Shown here piece by piece: positions 55,858-64,000 of a DNA stretch of 64,000 nucleotides. The DNA lies in contig NZ_QLIX01000005.1 in assembly GCF_003258945.1 (NCBI RefSeq), positions 186,001 to 250,000 on the forward strand, written 5' to 3'. The position numbers and the translations under genes were made by a program. Source of the DNA: Roseicella frigidaeris. Lineage in GTDB: Bacteria > Pseudomonadota > Alphaproteobacteria > Acetobacterales > Acetobacteraceae. Under the pieces are notes generated by a model. The model was not told the origin of the DNA and did not search any database. It was given only the letters and a program-made list of their open reading frames with translations. The number at the start of each line of letters is the position of its first letter. The first letter of the stretch is position 1.

Positions 55858-56946
55858 ATGAGCACCGGCGGGTTTGACGGAGGTCTCACCCGGCGCGATG
55901 GTTTGCCGGTCTTGCGGACCCTTCCCACCCAGCTCCTCACCACCGGCACCGCCACCCTCGGCGGCGGGCTGCTGGCGCTGCTCCACCTGCCGCTCGCCTG
56001 GATGATCGGGGCGATGCTGGCGACGGCGGCGCTGGCCTGGCACCGGCCGGTGGCGGTGCTTCCCTGGGCCCGGCCGGCCGGCCTGGTCTTCCTCGGCCTC
56101 GGCCTCGGCGCCACCTTCTCCGGCCCGGTGCTGGCCGCCGTCACCGGCTCGCTGCCGGTGCTGCTCGCCGGCGGCGTCATCGCCATCGCCACCGGCTTCG
56201 TGGTGGCGCGGCTCTTCACCCGGCTCGCCGGCACCGATCCGCAGACCGGCTTCTTCTGCGCCGTGCCCGGCGGCGTCATCGTCATGGCGATCCTGGCGCA
56301 GGAGGCGAAGGCGAGCGTCGCCACCGTCACCCTCGCCCAGACCATGCGCGTGCTGGTGGTGGTGCTGACCTTCCCGCCCCTGCTCGGCTGGCTGGCGCCG
56401 CACGGCCAGTACGGCGAGTTCATGGCGCCGCGGCAGCCCTTCTGGTGGCCAGGACTGCTCGCCATGGCGGCGGCCGGGCTGGCGCTCGCCATGCCGCTGC
56501 GCCGGGTCGGGCTCGCCAATCCCTGGATGCTCGGGCCCTGCGGGCTGGCGATCGGGCTGGCGGCGACCGGGCACCTGCCCTCCGGCGTGCCGGTGCTGCT
56601 GCTGAACGCGGCGCAGGTGGCGATGGGCGCCTCGCTCGGCACGAGGCTGAGCAAGAGCTTCCTGCTCTCCTCGCATCGGCTGGCGCTGGCGGCGGTGCTC
56701 TCCTCGGCGGTGCTGTCGCTGCTGCTGGCGGCCATCGCCTGGGGGCTGGCCTGGCTGGTCGGGCTGCCGGTGCCGGCGCTGATCCTCGGCATGGCGCCGG
56801 GCGGCATGCCGGAGATGGCGCTGACGGCCAAGGCGCTGGAGCTGGCGGTGCCGCTGGTGCTCGGCTTCCACCTCACCCGCACGGTGCTCTGCAACCTGCT
56901 GGTCGGGCCGCTGCACCGGGCGGGGCTGCGGCTCGGGCTTCTCTGA
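55858..56946 (+). CDS. AbrB-family integral membrane protein
   Basis: A 362-residue polytopic protein (family once named AbrB/ammonia monooxygenase regulator). Two homologous halves are visible: LPLAWMIGAMLATAALAW and LANPWMLGPCGLAIGLAATG begin equivalent units, and PGGVIVMAILAQEA and APGGMPEMALTAKALELAVP end them. About ten helices. The family is unrelated to the DNA-binding AbrB; transport is likely but unproven. Followed by a family 2 repeat. Confidence 0.88.
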   Translation: MSTGGFDGGLTRRDGLPVLRTLPTQLLTTGTATLGGGLLALLHLPLAWMIGAMLATAALAWHRPVAVLPWARPAGLVFLGLGLGATFSGPVLAAVTGSLPVLLAGGVIAIATGFVVARLFTRLAGTDPQTGFFCAVPGGVIVMAILAQEAKASVATVTLAQTMRVLVVVLTFPPLLGWLAPHGQYGEFMAPRQPFWWPGLLAMAAAGLALAMPLRRVGLANPWMLGPCGLAIGLAATGHLPSGVPVLLLNAAQVAMGASLGTRLSKSFLLSSHRLALAAVLSSAVLSLLLAAIAWGLAWLVGLPVPALILGMAPGGMPEMALTAKALELAVPLVLGFHLTRTVLCNLLVGPLHRAGLRLGLL

Positions 56947-56951
56947 TACGA

Positions 56952-57010
56952 ACGGCCGTTGCTGGCGACCCATGTCTCCTCAGGCGCCGGGCGCAACCCT
57001 CCGGCTTGCC
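56952..57010 (+). repeat. REP-like repeat, family 2, copy B
   Basis: ACGGCCGTTGCTGGCGACCC (56952-56971) and GGCGCCGGGCGCAACC with TCCGGCTTGCC (56983-57010). It shares both blocks with copy A near 6.9 kb and the hairpin block with copies C and D. It starts six bases after the AbrB-type stop. Confidence 0.65.
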
Positions 57011-57042
57011 TGGGCCTTCGCCGCACCTGCGGCGGCGGGGAG

Positions 57043-57744
57043 CTATTCCCGCCGCAGCACCCCATCGACCAGACGGTCCGCCCAGCCGAGCCGGCTGCGC
57101 GGCCGGGCCTGGAACTCCCGCCGCAGCGCCGCCTCGTCATACTCCTCGCGCAGCCAGTCGAGGAAGGGGCGCGGGCGCTCGCGCTGCGCCCGGGCATAGG
57201 CCTCGAAGAAGGCGTCCAGGATGCCGGTGCGGCTCTGCCGGACATGGCCCCAGCGCAGCGAGAGCTGCGCCATCGCCTCCTCCACCGGCCGCCCCTGCAG
57301 CAGCAGCCAGAGCCCGGCGGCGAGGCCGGTGCGGTCGGCGCCACTCTTGCAGTGGATCAGGATCGGCTCCGGCACGCCGCGGAGGATCTCGGCGAGGCGC
57401 AGGATGCGCTCCTTGTGCGGCGCGCCGCGGCTCTCGAAGGGGGCATCGACATGCACCAGGCCGAGCGCCGCCGCCGCAGCCCGCCCCAGGCGGTCGGAGC
57501 CGCAATTCGCCCGCTCGCCGCGCAGGTTGATCACCGTGCGCAGGCCGAGCCGGCGGGTCGCGTCGCGGAGCTGCCAGGGCAGCGGGTGGTTGGAGCGGTA
57601 GAGCCGGCCGGTCTCGACCACGCCCCAGTTGCGCCAGGGCAGGCGCAGCAGCGCATGGTCGACGAAGAGGCTGTTCAACCAGGCACGGCGGCCGGGGACG
57701 GATTCGGGGGCCCCGGGCGCGGCCCCGGCAGGGGTTGCGGACAT
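57043..57744 (-). CDS. Tyrosine/dual-specificity protein phosphatase
   Basis: A 233-residue phosphatase. The catalytic P-loop is HCKSGADRTG (about 146-155), matching HCxxGxxR. The general acid region and RLGLRTVINLRGERANCGSD are as in bacterial DSP-like phosphatases. RLYRSNHPLPWQLRDATRRL is also family-typical. No signal peptide, so cytoplasmic. Substrate unknown. The start is the ATG of MSATPAGAA. Confidence 0.88.
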   Translation of the reverse strand: MSATPAGAAPGAPESVPGRRAWLNSLFVDHALLRLPWRNWGVVETGRLYRSNHPLPWQLRDATRRLGLRTVINLRGERANCGSDRLGRAAAAALGLVHVDAPFESRGAPHKERILRLAEILRGVPEPILIHCKSGADRTGLAAGLWLLLQGRPVEEAMAQLSLRWGHVRQSRTGILDAFFEAYARAQRERPRPFLDWLREEYDEAALRREFQARPRSRLGWADRLVDGVLRRE

Positions 57745-57843
57745 GGCGTCGGTATGGGGTGCGGAACAGGGGAAGACCAGGGGGGAACAGCGCGCGACGG
57801 GGGCGCGTTGGGCAGGGGTCACACCACACTGGAGGAAGCCCCC

Positions 57844-58047
57844 ATGTCGAAGGCGCATCCACCCCCCGTCCCGCCGGCCGGCGTCAGCCCGAAGGGGTCC
57901 GGCCCGCAGCCGCGGGAGGCGGGCGATGCCTCCGCCCAGGCCGCGGAGGCCGGCCAGGCCGCCCGGGACCGCAACCTCGACGAGCAGGGCCGCCAGGGCA
58001 ACATCCGGCAGAACACCAGTCACCAGGGCTTCCAGCAGGATCGCTGA
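57844..58047 (+). CDS. Small hydrophilic disordered protein, 67 residues
   Basis: Rich in Gln, Ala, Arg and Pro, with no hydrophobic stretch: AGQAARDRNLDEQGRQGNIR near the end. A strong ribosome site GGAGGAAG lies before the ATG. One base separates its stop from the next ATG, so the two tiny genes form a unit. The composition recalls stress-linked hydrophilic proteins; function is unknown. Confidence 0.65.
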   Translation: MSKAHPPPVPPAGVSPKGSGPQPREAGDASAQAAEAGQAARDRNLDEQGRQGNIRQNTSHQGFQQDR

Positions 58048-58048
58048 C

Positions 58049-58261
58049 ATGACCCAGCAGCGCGGCGAGCACGAGACGAGGCGCGACCAGGGCGGCCCCG
58101 GCAGCAGCCACCAGGGCGGCGCGCATGGGCGCGCCCATAGCGAGCGGGACGATCAGGGCCCCGCCCCCGACCATCCCACCAATCCCGACCGCAGCCGGGT
58201 CTCGGGCGGCGGCGGCGAGCGGGACCGGCACCACGTGCACGATCCGGCGCAGAAGCGCTGA
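58049..58261 (+). CDS. Small hydrophilic disordered protein, 70 residues
   Basis: Mainly Gly, His, Arg, Asp and Gln, with no hydrophobic residue runs: MTQQRGEHETRRDQGGPGSS at the start and GGGGERDRHHVHDPAQKR at the end. Seven histidines might bind metal, but this is conjecture. Directly follows the 67-residue gene. I do not recognise a family. Confidence 0.55.
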   Translation: MTQQRGEHETRRDQGGPGSSHQGGAHGRAHSERDDQGPAPDHPTNPDRSRVSGGGGERDRHHVHDPAQKR

Positions 58262-58310
58262 TGGCGGCGCGGCGGGGCCGCCGCGCCGCGGCCCCTAGCC
58301 GGCCCGGCGC

Positions 58311-59312
58311 CTACTCCATCCGCGCGCCGCTGATCCGCACCATCTCGGCCAGCATCGGCCGCTGCTGCGCCGCATGCGCCAGGGCCGCTGCCGGCGTGCT
58401 CCAGAGGCAGCGGGCGCCGGTCTGCTGGAAGCGCTCCTGCACCGCCGGATCGGCCGCCACCTCCTTCATCGCCGCATTGACCTTGTCGACGACCGGCCGC
58501 GGCATGCCGGCCGGGCCGACCCAGGCGCACCAGGAGGTGATGACGAAATCCGGCACCCCGGCCTCGGCCATGGTGGGGATGTTCGGCAGCGTCGGCCAGC
58601 GCGCCGGGCTGGTGACGGCATAGGCCTTCATCCGCCCCTCGGCGATCACCGGGATGTAGCTGGCGAGGTTGTCGATGGCGAAGGTCAGGTCGCCCGAGAG
58701 CATGGCCGGGATGATCTGCGCCGCGCCGCGGAAGGGCACGTGCTGGCCGTCGATCTTCTGCCGGTCGCAGAACAGCGCGCCCGAGAGATGCGCCGTGGTG
58801 CCGACGCCCGGGCTGCCATAGGAGACGCCGCCCTTCCTTGCCTTCGCCCAGGCGATGAACTCCTGCAGCGTGTTGGGCGGCGTGAACTGCGCCGGCGCCA
58901 CCACCACGTTCGGCAGCTCCCAGTGCAGCGACACGAGGGAGAAATCCTTCTCCGGGTCGAAGGGCAGCTTGGCGTAGAGAAATTGCGCGACGGAGAGGTT
59001 GGCGATGGTCGCCGGCCCCTGGGTGTAGCCGTCGGGCGCGGATTTCGCGATCGCCTCCATGCCGATATTGCCCGAGGCCCCCGGCCGGTTCTCGATCACG
59101 AAGCTCTGGCCGAGCTTGGCGGAGAGCTGCTCGCAGAGGATGCGCGCCAGCACGTCGGTCGAGCCGCCGGGCGGCCAGGGGACGATCACCCGCACGGGCC
59201 GATTCGGCCAGTCCTCGGCCGCTCCGGCCCCGGAGGGGCGGAGCAGGGCGGGCGCGGCGAGCCCGGCGCCGGCCAGGGCGCCACCACGCAGCAGGTTGCG
59301 ACGATCGATCAT
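58311..59312 (-). CDS. Bug-family tripartite tricarboxylate transporter substrate-binding protein
   Basis: A 333-residue periplasmic binding protein. A Tat-type signal (MIDRRNLLRGG then hydrophobic, ending SGAGAAE) is followed by WPNRPVRVIVPWPPGGSTDV and GQSFVIENRPGASGNIGMEA, which are the Bug signatures. These proteins capture carboxylates for TctAB-type or other systems. No TctA/B genes are nearby, as is common for Bug paralogues. I start at the second ATG because AAGGAA lies six bases before it. Confidence 0.9.
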   Translation of the reverse strand: MIDRRNLLRGGALAGAGLAAPALLRPSGAGAAEDWPNRPVRVIVPWPPGGSTDVLARILCEQLSAKLGQSFVIENRPGASGNIGMEAIAKSAPDGYTQGPATIANLSVAQFLYAKLPFDPEKDFSLVSLHWELPNVVVAPAQFTPPNTLQEFIAWAKARKGGVSYGSPGVGTTAHLSGALFCDRQKIDGQHVPFRGAAQIIPAMLSGDLTFAIDNLASYIPVIAEGRMKAYAVTSPARWPTLPNIPTMAEAGVPDFVITSWCAWVGPAGMPRPVVDKVNAAMKEVAADPAVQERFQQTGARCLWSTPAAALAHAAQQRPMLAEMVRISGARME

Positions 59313-59466
59313 CGGCATTTCCTTCCCGGTCCTTCGGGCGCTGCATCGCACCGAACGCCGCCGCGCGAAAGGGGCGATGGTTGCCGGCGGCGCCGATCCG
59401 GGCTTCAGCTCCCGCCCCGCAGGGCGGCGGGCACCCGGGCGCGCCGAAGGATGCGAAGGAGAGGGC

Positions 59467-60918
59467 ATGACCCCGGAGGAGTTCCGCCGCCGCGGCCATC
59501 AGGTCATCGACTGGATCGCGGATTATCGCGAGCACATCGCCCGCCATCCGGTGATGGCGCAGGTCTCGCCGGGCGAGATCCGCGCCCGCCTGCCCGCCGC
59601 GCCGCCGGAGCAGCCGGAGGACATGGCGGCCGTGCTCGCCGATCTCGACCGCATCCTGCTGCCCGGGATCAGCCATTGGCAGTCGCCGCGCTTCTTCGGC
59701 TACTTCCCGGCCAATGCGCCGCTCGCCGGGGTGCTCGGCGACCTCGTCAGCACCGGGCTCGGCGTCATCGGCCTCTCCTGGCAATCCGGCCCCGCCATCA
59801 CCGAGCTCGAGGAGGTGGTGACCGACTGGATGCGGCAGATGGTCGGCCTCTCCCCAGCCTGGAGCGGCGTGATCCAGGACACCGCCTCGACCAGCACGCT
59901 GGTCGCGCTGCTCTGCGCCCGGGAACGGGCGAGCGGCTATGCCATGGCGCGCGGCGGGATGCAGGAGGGCGCGCCGCCGCTGCTGGTCTATGCCTCGGCC
60001 GAGAGCCACAGCTCGGTCGGCAAGGCGGCGCTGCTGGCGGGCTTCGGCCGCGACCATCTGCGGCTGGTGCCGACCGATGCCCGGCAGGCGATGCGCCCGG
60101 AGGCGCTGGCGGCGATGATCGAGGCGGATCGCGCCGATGGCCTTCGCCCCGCCGCGGTGGTCGCCACCACCGGCACGACGGCGACGACCGCCATCGACCC
60201 GGTCGGCGCCATCGCCGCGGTCGCGGCGCGGCACGGGCTCTGGCTGCATGTCGATGCCGCGATGGCCGGCAGCGCCATGATCCTGCCCGAGTGCCGGCCG
60301 CTCTGGGAGGGGATCGAAGGCGCCGACAGCCTGGTGCTGAACCCGCACAAATGGCTCGGCGTGCCCTTCGACAGCTCGCTCTACTACGTGCGGGACCCGG
60401 AGCACCTGGTGCGGGTGATGTCGACCAACCCCTCCTACCTGCAGAGCGCGACGGATGGGCAGGTGAAGTCCCTGCGGGACTGGGGCATTCCGCTCGGCCG
60501 CCGCTTCCGCGCCCTGAAGATCTGGTTCGTGCTGCGCGAGCAGGGGGTGGCGGCGCTGCGGGCGCGGCTGCGACGCGACCTCGAGAATGCGCGCTGGCTG
60601 GCCTCCGAGGTCCAGGCGACGCCGCAATGGCGCCTGCTCGCGCCGGTGCCGCTGCAAACCCTCTGCCTGCGGCACGAGCCGCCGGGGCTGGCGGGCGCGG
60701 CCCTCGATGCCCATACGCTTGGCTGGGCCGGGCGCATCAACCGCTCGGGCGCGGCCTATCTGACGCCGGCCCAGCTCGACGGGCGCTGGATGGTGCGGGT
60801 CTCGATCGGCGCCGAGCCGACGGAACGGGCCGATGTCGCGGCGCTGTGGCGGGCGATGCGGGCAGCGGCCGAGGAGGGGCCGGGCGAGGCTGGGCTGGGC
60901 GAGGCCCCGGCCGGCTGA
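59467..60918 (+). CDS. PLP-dependent decarboxylase (aromatic amino acid decarboxylase family)
   Basis: A 483-residue group II decarboxylase. The PLP lysine is in LNPHKWLGVPFDSS (about 295-308), the cofactor-binding region HVDAAMAGSAMILPE precedes it, and the histidine stacking on PLP is in ASAESHSSVGKAA. The N-terminal PEEFRRRGHQVIDWIADYRE and HWQSPRFFGYFPAN are typical of aromatic-L-amino-acid or tyrosine/tryptophan decarboxylases. Product amines would be substrates for an amine oxidase such as the one at position 1, but the genes are far apart. Confidence 0.92.
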   Translation: MTPEEFRRRGHQVIDWIADYREHIARHPVMAQVSPGEIRARLPAAPPEQPEDMAAVLADLDRILLPGISHWQSPRFFGYFPANAPLAGVLGDLVSTGLGVIGLSWQSGPAITELEEVVTDWMRQMVGLSPAWSGVIQDTASTSTLVALLCARERASGYAMARGGMQEGAPPLLVYASAESHSSVGKAALLAGFGRDHLRLVPTDARQAMRPEALAAMIEADRADGLRPAAVVATTGTTATTAIDPVGAIAAVAARHGLWLHVDAAMAGSAMILPECRPLWEGIEGADSLVLNPHKWLGVPFDSSLYYVRDPEHLVRVMSTNPSYLQSATDGQVKSLRDWGIPLGRRFRALKIWFVLREQGVAALRARLRRDLENARWLASEVQATPQWRLLAPVPLQTLCLRHEPPGLAGAALDAHTLGWAGRINRSGAAYLTPAQLDGRWMVRVSIGAEPTERADVAALWRAMRAAAEEGPGEAGLGEAPAG

Positions 60919-60935
60919 GGCGCCCCTTCCCCGGA

Positions 60936-61856
60936 TCAGGAGGCGCGGCAGGCCGGTGAGGCGCCCAGCGACGCCGGAGCGCCGGCCGCCCCCGCGCCAC
61001 CCGGCCGCTTGCCGCCGGCAACCGGCGGCGCGGCGCCGGCTTCGGCCCGGCCGGCGGCCTCGCCCCCGCCCAGCACGCGCGTGCCGATCGCCGCCATGTC
61101 CTCGCAGACCTGCTCCGCCTCGGTCGGGCCCATGTCGAGCCGGAGGAGGCGCAGGGCCCGGTCCGGGCGACCGGAGGTGACCAGGGCCAGGGCCAGGTTG
61201 TGCCGGGCGCGGTGCGGCGCCGCCGGCGCGTACTCGGCCTCGGCGAGAACCTCCACCGCCTTCGATGCCTGGCCCGAGAGCAGCAGGGACATGGCGTAAT
61301 TGGCGCGGACGCCCCAGTTGCGCGGCGCGAGCACCATGGCGGCGCGATAGCTCTCCTGCGCCTGCGCGGCATTGCCGGCGAGGTCCTGCGCCAAGCCGAG
61401 CGCATCCAGCACCGCCGGATCGGCGGGCGCCATGGCGCGAGCCTCGGAGAAGGTGGCCGCCGCCGCCGCGACATCGCCCATGCGCAGCTGCAGGCGGCCC
61501 AGCGCCAGCAGCCGCGACCGGCTCGGCCCATCGAGGGCCATCGCCTCGCGCAGCGCCTGCGCCGCCTCGGCCTCCATCCCGGCACGCTCGGCGGCCAAGG
61601 CGAGGCGCTCGCGCAGCGCCGCATCGCGTGGCCGCTCGCGCACCGCCTGCCGCAGCACCTCGACCGAGGCCGGGTTGCCGGCGCCGCCCTCCAGCGCCTC
61701 CGCGAGTCTCAACCGGCTCTCCAGCGAGAGGGACGGCGAGGGCGAAGCGGGCTTGGAGGCGCAGCCGGCAAGGCAGGCGGGCAGCAGCACGGCCAGGCAG
61801 ATCAGGTGATGGCGGGGGCGTTTTGACGGGGCGTTGCGGACCATTTTTCGGCGCAT
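60936..61856 (-). CDS. TPR lipoprotein, TadD-like
   Basis: A 306-residue protein. The lipobox LAGC (Cys 32) ends a signal peptide, so it is lipidated. Five or more TPR units follow (about 55-240), for example ALGRLQLRMGDVAAAAATFS and ALGLAQDLAGNAAQAQESYR. The tail is Ala/Gly-rich. Position beside TadG-type genes suggests TadD, a pilotin-like part of the tad pilus system. The name rests on TPR architecture and context. Confidence 0.75.
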   Translation of the reverse strand: MRRKMVRNAPSKRPRHHLICLAVLLPACLAGCASKPASPSPSLSLESRLRLAEALEGGAGNPASVEVLRQAVRERPRDAALRERLALAAERAGMEAEAAQALREAMALDGPSRSRLLALGRLQLRMGDVAAAAATFSEARAMAPADPAVLDALGLAQDLAGNAAQAQESYRAAMVLAPRNWGVRANYAMSLLLSGQASKAVEVLAEAEYAPAAPHRARHNLALALVTSGRPDRALRLLRLDMGPTEAEQVCEDMAAIGTRVLGGGEAAGRAEAGAAPPVAGGKRPGGAGAAGAPASLGASPACRAS

Positions 61857-61919
61857 GTCCTGGTTCGGATCCAGCCTAGCGCGGGTCCTTTTCGATATCG
61901 TAAATTCACGCCGCGCGCC

Positions 61920-63722
61920 TCAACGCACCAAGCGCAGATTGGCGAGCTGCGTGCCGATCTGCTGGAAGGCGGTGCGCAGGTCGGTCGGCTGCGACACGAA
62001 GACATAGTGCTGCGGCGTCGTGGCGCAGCCTTGGTAGAGCGTGCGCGTCGCGGCGCTGGTGCTGCTGCCGGAGGTATCGAGGACGACCGTGTAGATGGTG
62101 ATGCCAGCCGACTTGATGGCCGCGCACAACGCGGCCACGCGGTTGTTGATCTCCGTCTGAGCCTGGCTGTTGTTGGTGACGCCGGTGCCGAGCCGGCCAT
62201 CCTTCAGCCGGCCATAGCCCGTGTAGTCCGCGTTGTTGGTGATCGCCGGGGCGCCGGAGGCGGCGGTGACGCTGCCCACCTGGTTCGCGGCCGGGCAGGC
62301 AATCGGCCGCACCGCCTGGGCCGGCCCCGGCGCGGGCGAGGTCGGGTAGCTCGCGGTCGACTTCGTGGTCTCGGTGCAGGCCCCCGGAAAGCCGTAGGGC
62401 GTATCGTACCACTGGTTCGTGCCGTCGGTCATCATCACGATGACCTTGCGCATATAGGGCGCGTTGTAGTCGAGCGGCAGCGCGGTCGCCTGGCCGGCCG
62501 GCGCGGCGCCCAGCGCCCAGGCGCCGCGCCAGCGCGGGCTCAGGGTGAACCACCCGGCCTGCAGGCCGAGATTGCCCATGGTCCCGCCCCGGGAGCTCGG
62601 CCGCAGCGACTGGATGGTGTCGAGGACGGTCGTCTTTTTGGCCGTCAGCGGCAACACCACCGTGGCCGGACAGCCGACATTCGGGCCAACCTGGTAATTC
62701 CCGCGATAGAGATACCAGTCCTCGGTGATGGCGTTGTCGCCGCTCGTCGTTGCGTTCCAGAGCTTGCGCGCCCAGTCGTTGTCGCCGGGCACCGCCGCCC
62801 CGTTCAACGTGTAGAGGCCGAGCGTCGACTTGTAGAGGAAGGGTCGGAACGGCACTTCCGACGGCGTGTAGTCCCTGCGGTCCCCGTCATCCGGCGCGCC
62901 GTCATAGCCGACCCTGGCCTCGACGCAGCCGCGCCAGGAGGTCGGCGAGAAGTCGGAGTCGAGCGAGCTGGCGGCACTCCCGCCCAGCCAGTCGCGCCGG
63001 TTCGGGCCGAGATTGACCGTCGTCGTGAAGGGCACGATGGAGACCCAGAGATTCGAGACCGTCTCCCGCGAACCGTAGAGGATGTTGATCAGGTCGGCCG
63101 CGGCCAGCCGGAGGAGATCCATGTTGTTGTTGCGGCTGGCCGTGGTGGTGCCCGGCTCGCGCGGCACCGTCGTCACGCCGCAGCTGCTGGCCGTGCGATC
63201 GCTCGGGGTGCTGCAATTGGTATCCATCGAGCCGGTGACGTCGAGGACGAGCGACAGCTCCATGCCGAGATCCGCCCGCTTCGCCTGCGCCGACACCGCG
63301 ACATGGACGGACGGGATGCCGAGGACGCGCGTGAAGGTCGTGTCGAGGACCGCATGGGCCGAGACCTGCATGGTGCTGGCGTCGACGGCGACGGGCGGGT
63401 CCAGCGTGGTCATGGCATCCAGGAAGCCCCGCCAGGCATGGCCCGTCGCCTGAGCGGCGGTGAAGCCGCTGTCGGCGACGCCGAAATTCGTCCAGAACAT
63501 GCCGGCCACCTCGGCATCGCGCTGCGCGACCTGCAGGTTGATGTTGCGGGCGCCCGCCAGGGCCGCCGCGTCGAGCGCCGTATGGAGGCGCGAGCGGAGC
63601 AGCCAGGCCCGCGCGCCGTCCGTGGCGAGGCCGACGAGCCCGACCAGCGGCAGGGCCAGCAGCGCCGCCATGAGCGCGATGCTGCCGCGACGGCCAAGGC
63701 CTCTCCCGTCCGGGCGACTCAC
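61920..63722 (-). CDS. TadG-type pilus protein with VWA domain
   Basis: A 600-residue protein. One N-terminal helix (ALMAALLALPLVGLVGLATD, about 16-35) precedes ARAWLLRSRLHTALDAAALA, the TadE/G start. A von Willebrand A domain (about 140-590) has the metal-site motif LVLDVTGSMDTN and the late MMTDGTN. It is a membrane-anchored component of the tight-adherence pilus system. The start is a GTG that overlaps the previous stop (GTGA). Unlike most plus-strand neighbours, it is rich in Thr, Asn and Ser. Confidence 0.85.
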   Translation of the reverse strand: MSRPDGRGLGRRGSIALMAALLALPLVGLVGLATDGARAWLLRSRLHTALDAAALAGARNINLQVAQRDAEVAGMFWTNFGVADSGFTAAQATGHAWRGFLDAMTTLDPPVAVDASTMQVSAHAVLDTTFTRVLGIPSVHVAVSAQAKRADLGMELSLVLDVTGSMDTNCSTPSDRTASSCGVTTVPREPGTTTASRNNNMDLLRLAAADLINILYGSRETVSNLWVSIVPFTTTVNLGPNRRDWLGGSAASSLDSDFSPTSWRGCVEARVGYDGAPDDGDRRDYTPSEVPFRPFLYKSTLGLYTLNGAAVPGDNDWARKLWNATTSGDNAITEDWYLYRGNYQVGPNVGCPATVVLPLTAKKTTVLDTIQSLRPSSRGGTMGNLGLQAGWFTLSPRWRGAWALGAAPAGQATALPLDYNAPYMRKVIVMMTDGTNQWYDTPYGFPGACTETTKSTASYPTSPAPGPAQAVRPIACPAANQVGSVTAASGAPAITNNADYTGYGRLKDGRLGTGVTNNSQAQTEINNRVAALCAAIKSAGITIYTVVLDTSGSSTSAATRTLYQGCATTPQHYVFVSQPTDLRTAFQQIGTQLANLRLVR

Positions 63723-64000
63723 GGGCAGGCTCCGCCGAGGGAGGTGAGCGAGGCCGTGCGGGGACGGACGATCGCATAGGTCCGCACCGGCCCCGGGCCG
63801 GGCGTACCGAAGAAGACGGGCGGCGCCTTGGCCATGATGGACCATGGCACCGCCGCATTGATCACCTCGACGACGAGGACGCTCTGCCCGCTCGGCACGA
63901 GGAAGCCGTTGGGCAGGCTCGCCCTGCCCGTGACGTGGCTCTCGAGCCCGGCATCGCCGCGCGAGCAGGTCCAGGCCAGCGCGTTGCCGGAGGCGGAGCC
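63719..64000 (-). CDS. TadE-like pilus protein, C-terminal end only
   Basis: The last 93 codons of a gene cut by the window edge. It contains GFLVPSGQSVLVVEVINAAV then PWSIMAKAPPVFFG, the pattern of TadE/TadG-like minor pilins after their membrane helix, and ends SLGGACP. Its TGA overlaps the GTG start of the VWA gene. Identity rests on this pattern and on position. Confidence 0.7.
   Translation of the reverse strand, partial: GSASGNALAWTCSRGDAGLESHVTGRASLPNGFLVPSGQSVLVVEVINAAVPWSIMAKAPPVFFGTPGPGPVRTYAIVRPRTASLTSLGGACP

Overview
The window is very GC-rich chromosomal DNA from an alphaproteobacterium. Three things point to Rhodospirillales, most likely a Roseomonas-like member of the Acetobacteraceae: the alphaproteobacterial flagellar regulators FliX and FlbT, the serC-serA gene pair with a structured leader, and a Bug-type solute-binding protein. 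The genus is inference; no rRNA gene is present. I see no prophage, CRISPR array, tRNA or complete insertion sequence. Most of the window is core metabolism, envelope and flagellar genes, with several intergenic repeat families.

Layout. 1-6.9 kb: the 3' part of a copper amine oxidase gene, a secreted peptidoglycan-binding protein, the complete sdhCDAB operon (minus strand) behind a sigma-70-like promoter, an SMR exporter and a WYL protein that lacks its DNA-binding domain. 7-11.9 kb: a minus-strand operon (DUF1285, Nudix, DUF6111, CCA-adding enzyme, ABC exporter). 11.9-20.4 kb: a divergent, tightly overlapping operon MoxR / DUF58 / BatA-DUF4159 / LtrA / GATase-like membrane protein / lipoprotein, probably a cell-envelope module. 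20.7-29.6 kb: scattered envelope and metabolic genes (acyltransferase, ankyrin protein, OmpA, lipoprotein, alcohol dehydrogenase, crotonase, sterol-desaturase-type hydroxylase). 29.7-32.6 kb: serA and serC with a leader that can mask the serC ribosome-binding site. 32.6-37.8 kb: a DUF1217 flagellar protein, an SDR, dksA, then fliX divergent from a flgI-flgJ-flgN operon with a sigma-54 promoter. 37.9-48.4 kb: phasin, COQ9/TetR-like, proC, ilvD, ybjN, ubiK, and the chain rfaD-lgt-midA-pgeF-lipoprotein. 48.5-55.7 kb: second flagellar cluster, flgD-fliK divergent from flgE-flgK-flgL-flbT, also with a sigma-54-like site. 55.9-64 kb: AbrB-type membrane protein, tyrosine phosphatase, two tiny hydrophilic proteins, Bug protein, PLP decarboxylase, and the end of a tad pilus locus (TPR lipoprotein, TadG, a partial TadE-like protein).

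The most unusual structures are repeats and start signals. An 80-bp tandem duplication at the flgI/flgJ junction preserves the TGATG stop-start coupling in each copy. Three ~107-bp palindromic elements are bounded by matching CTAG or CTGG tetranucleotides. A second family of short hairpin repeats shows a compensatory base change. Two genes appear to start at CTG, one of them as a CTGA overlap with the upstream stop codon.
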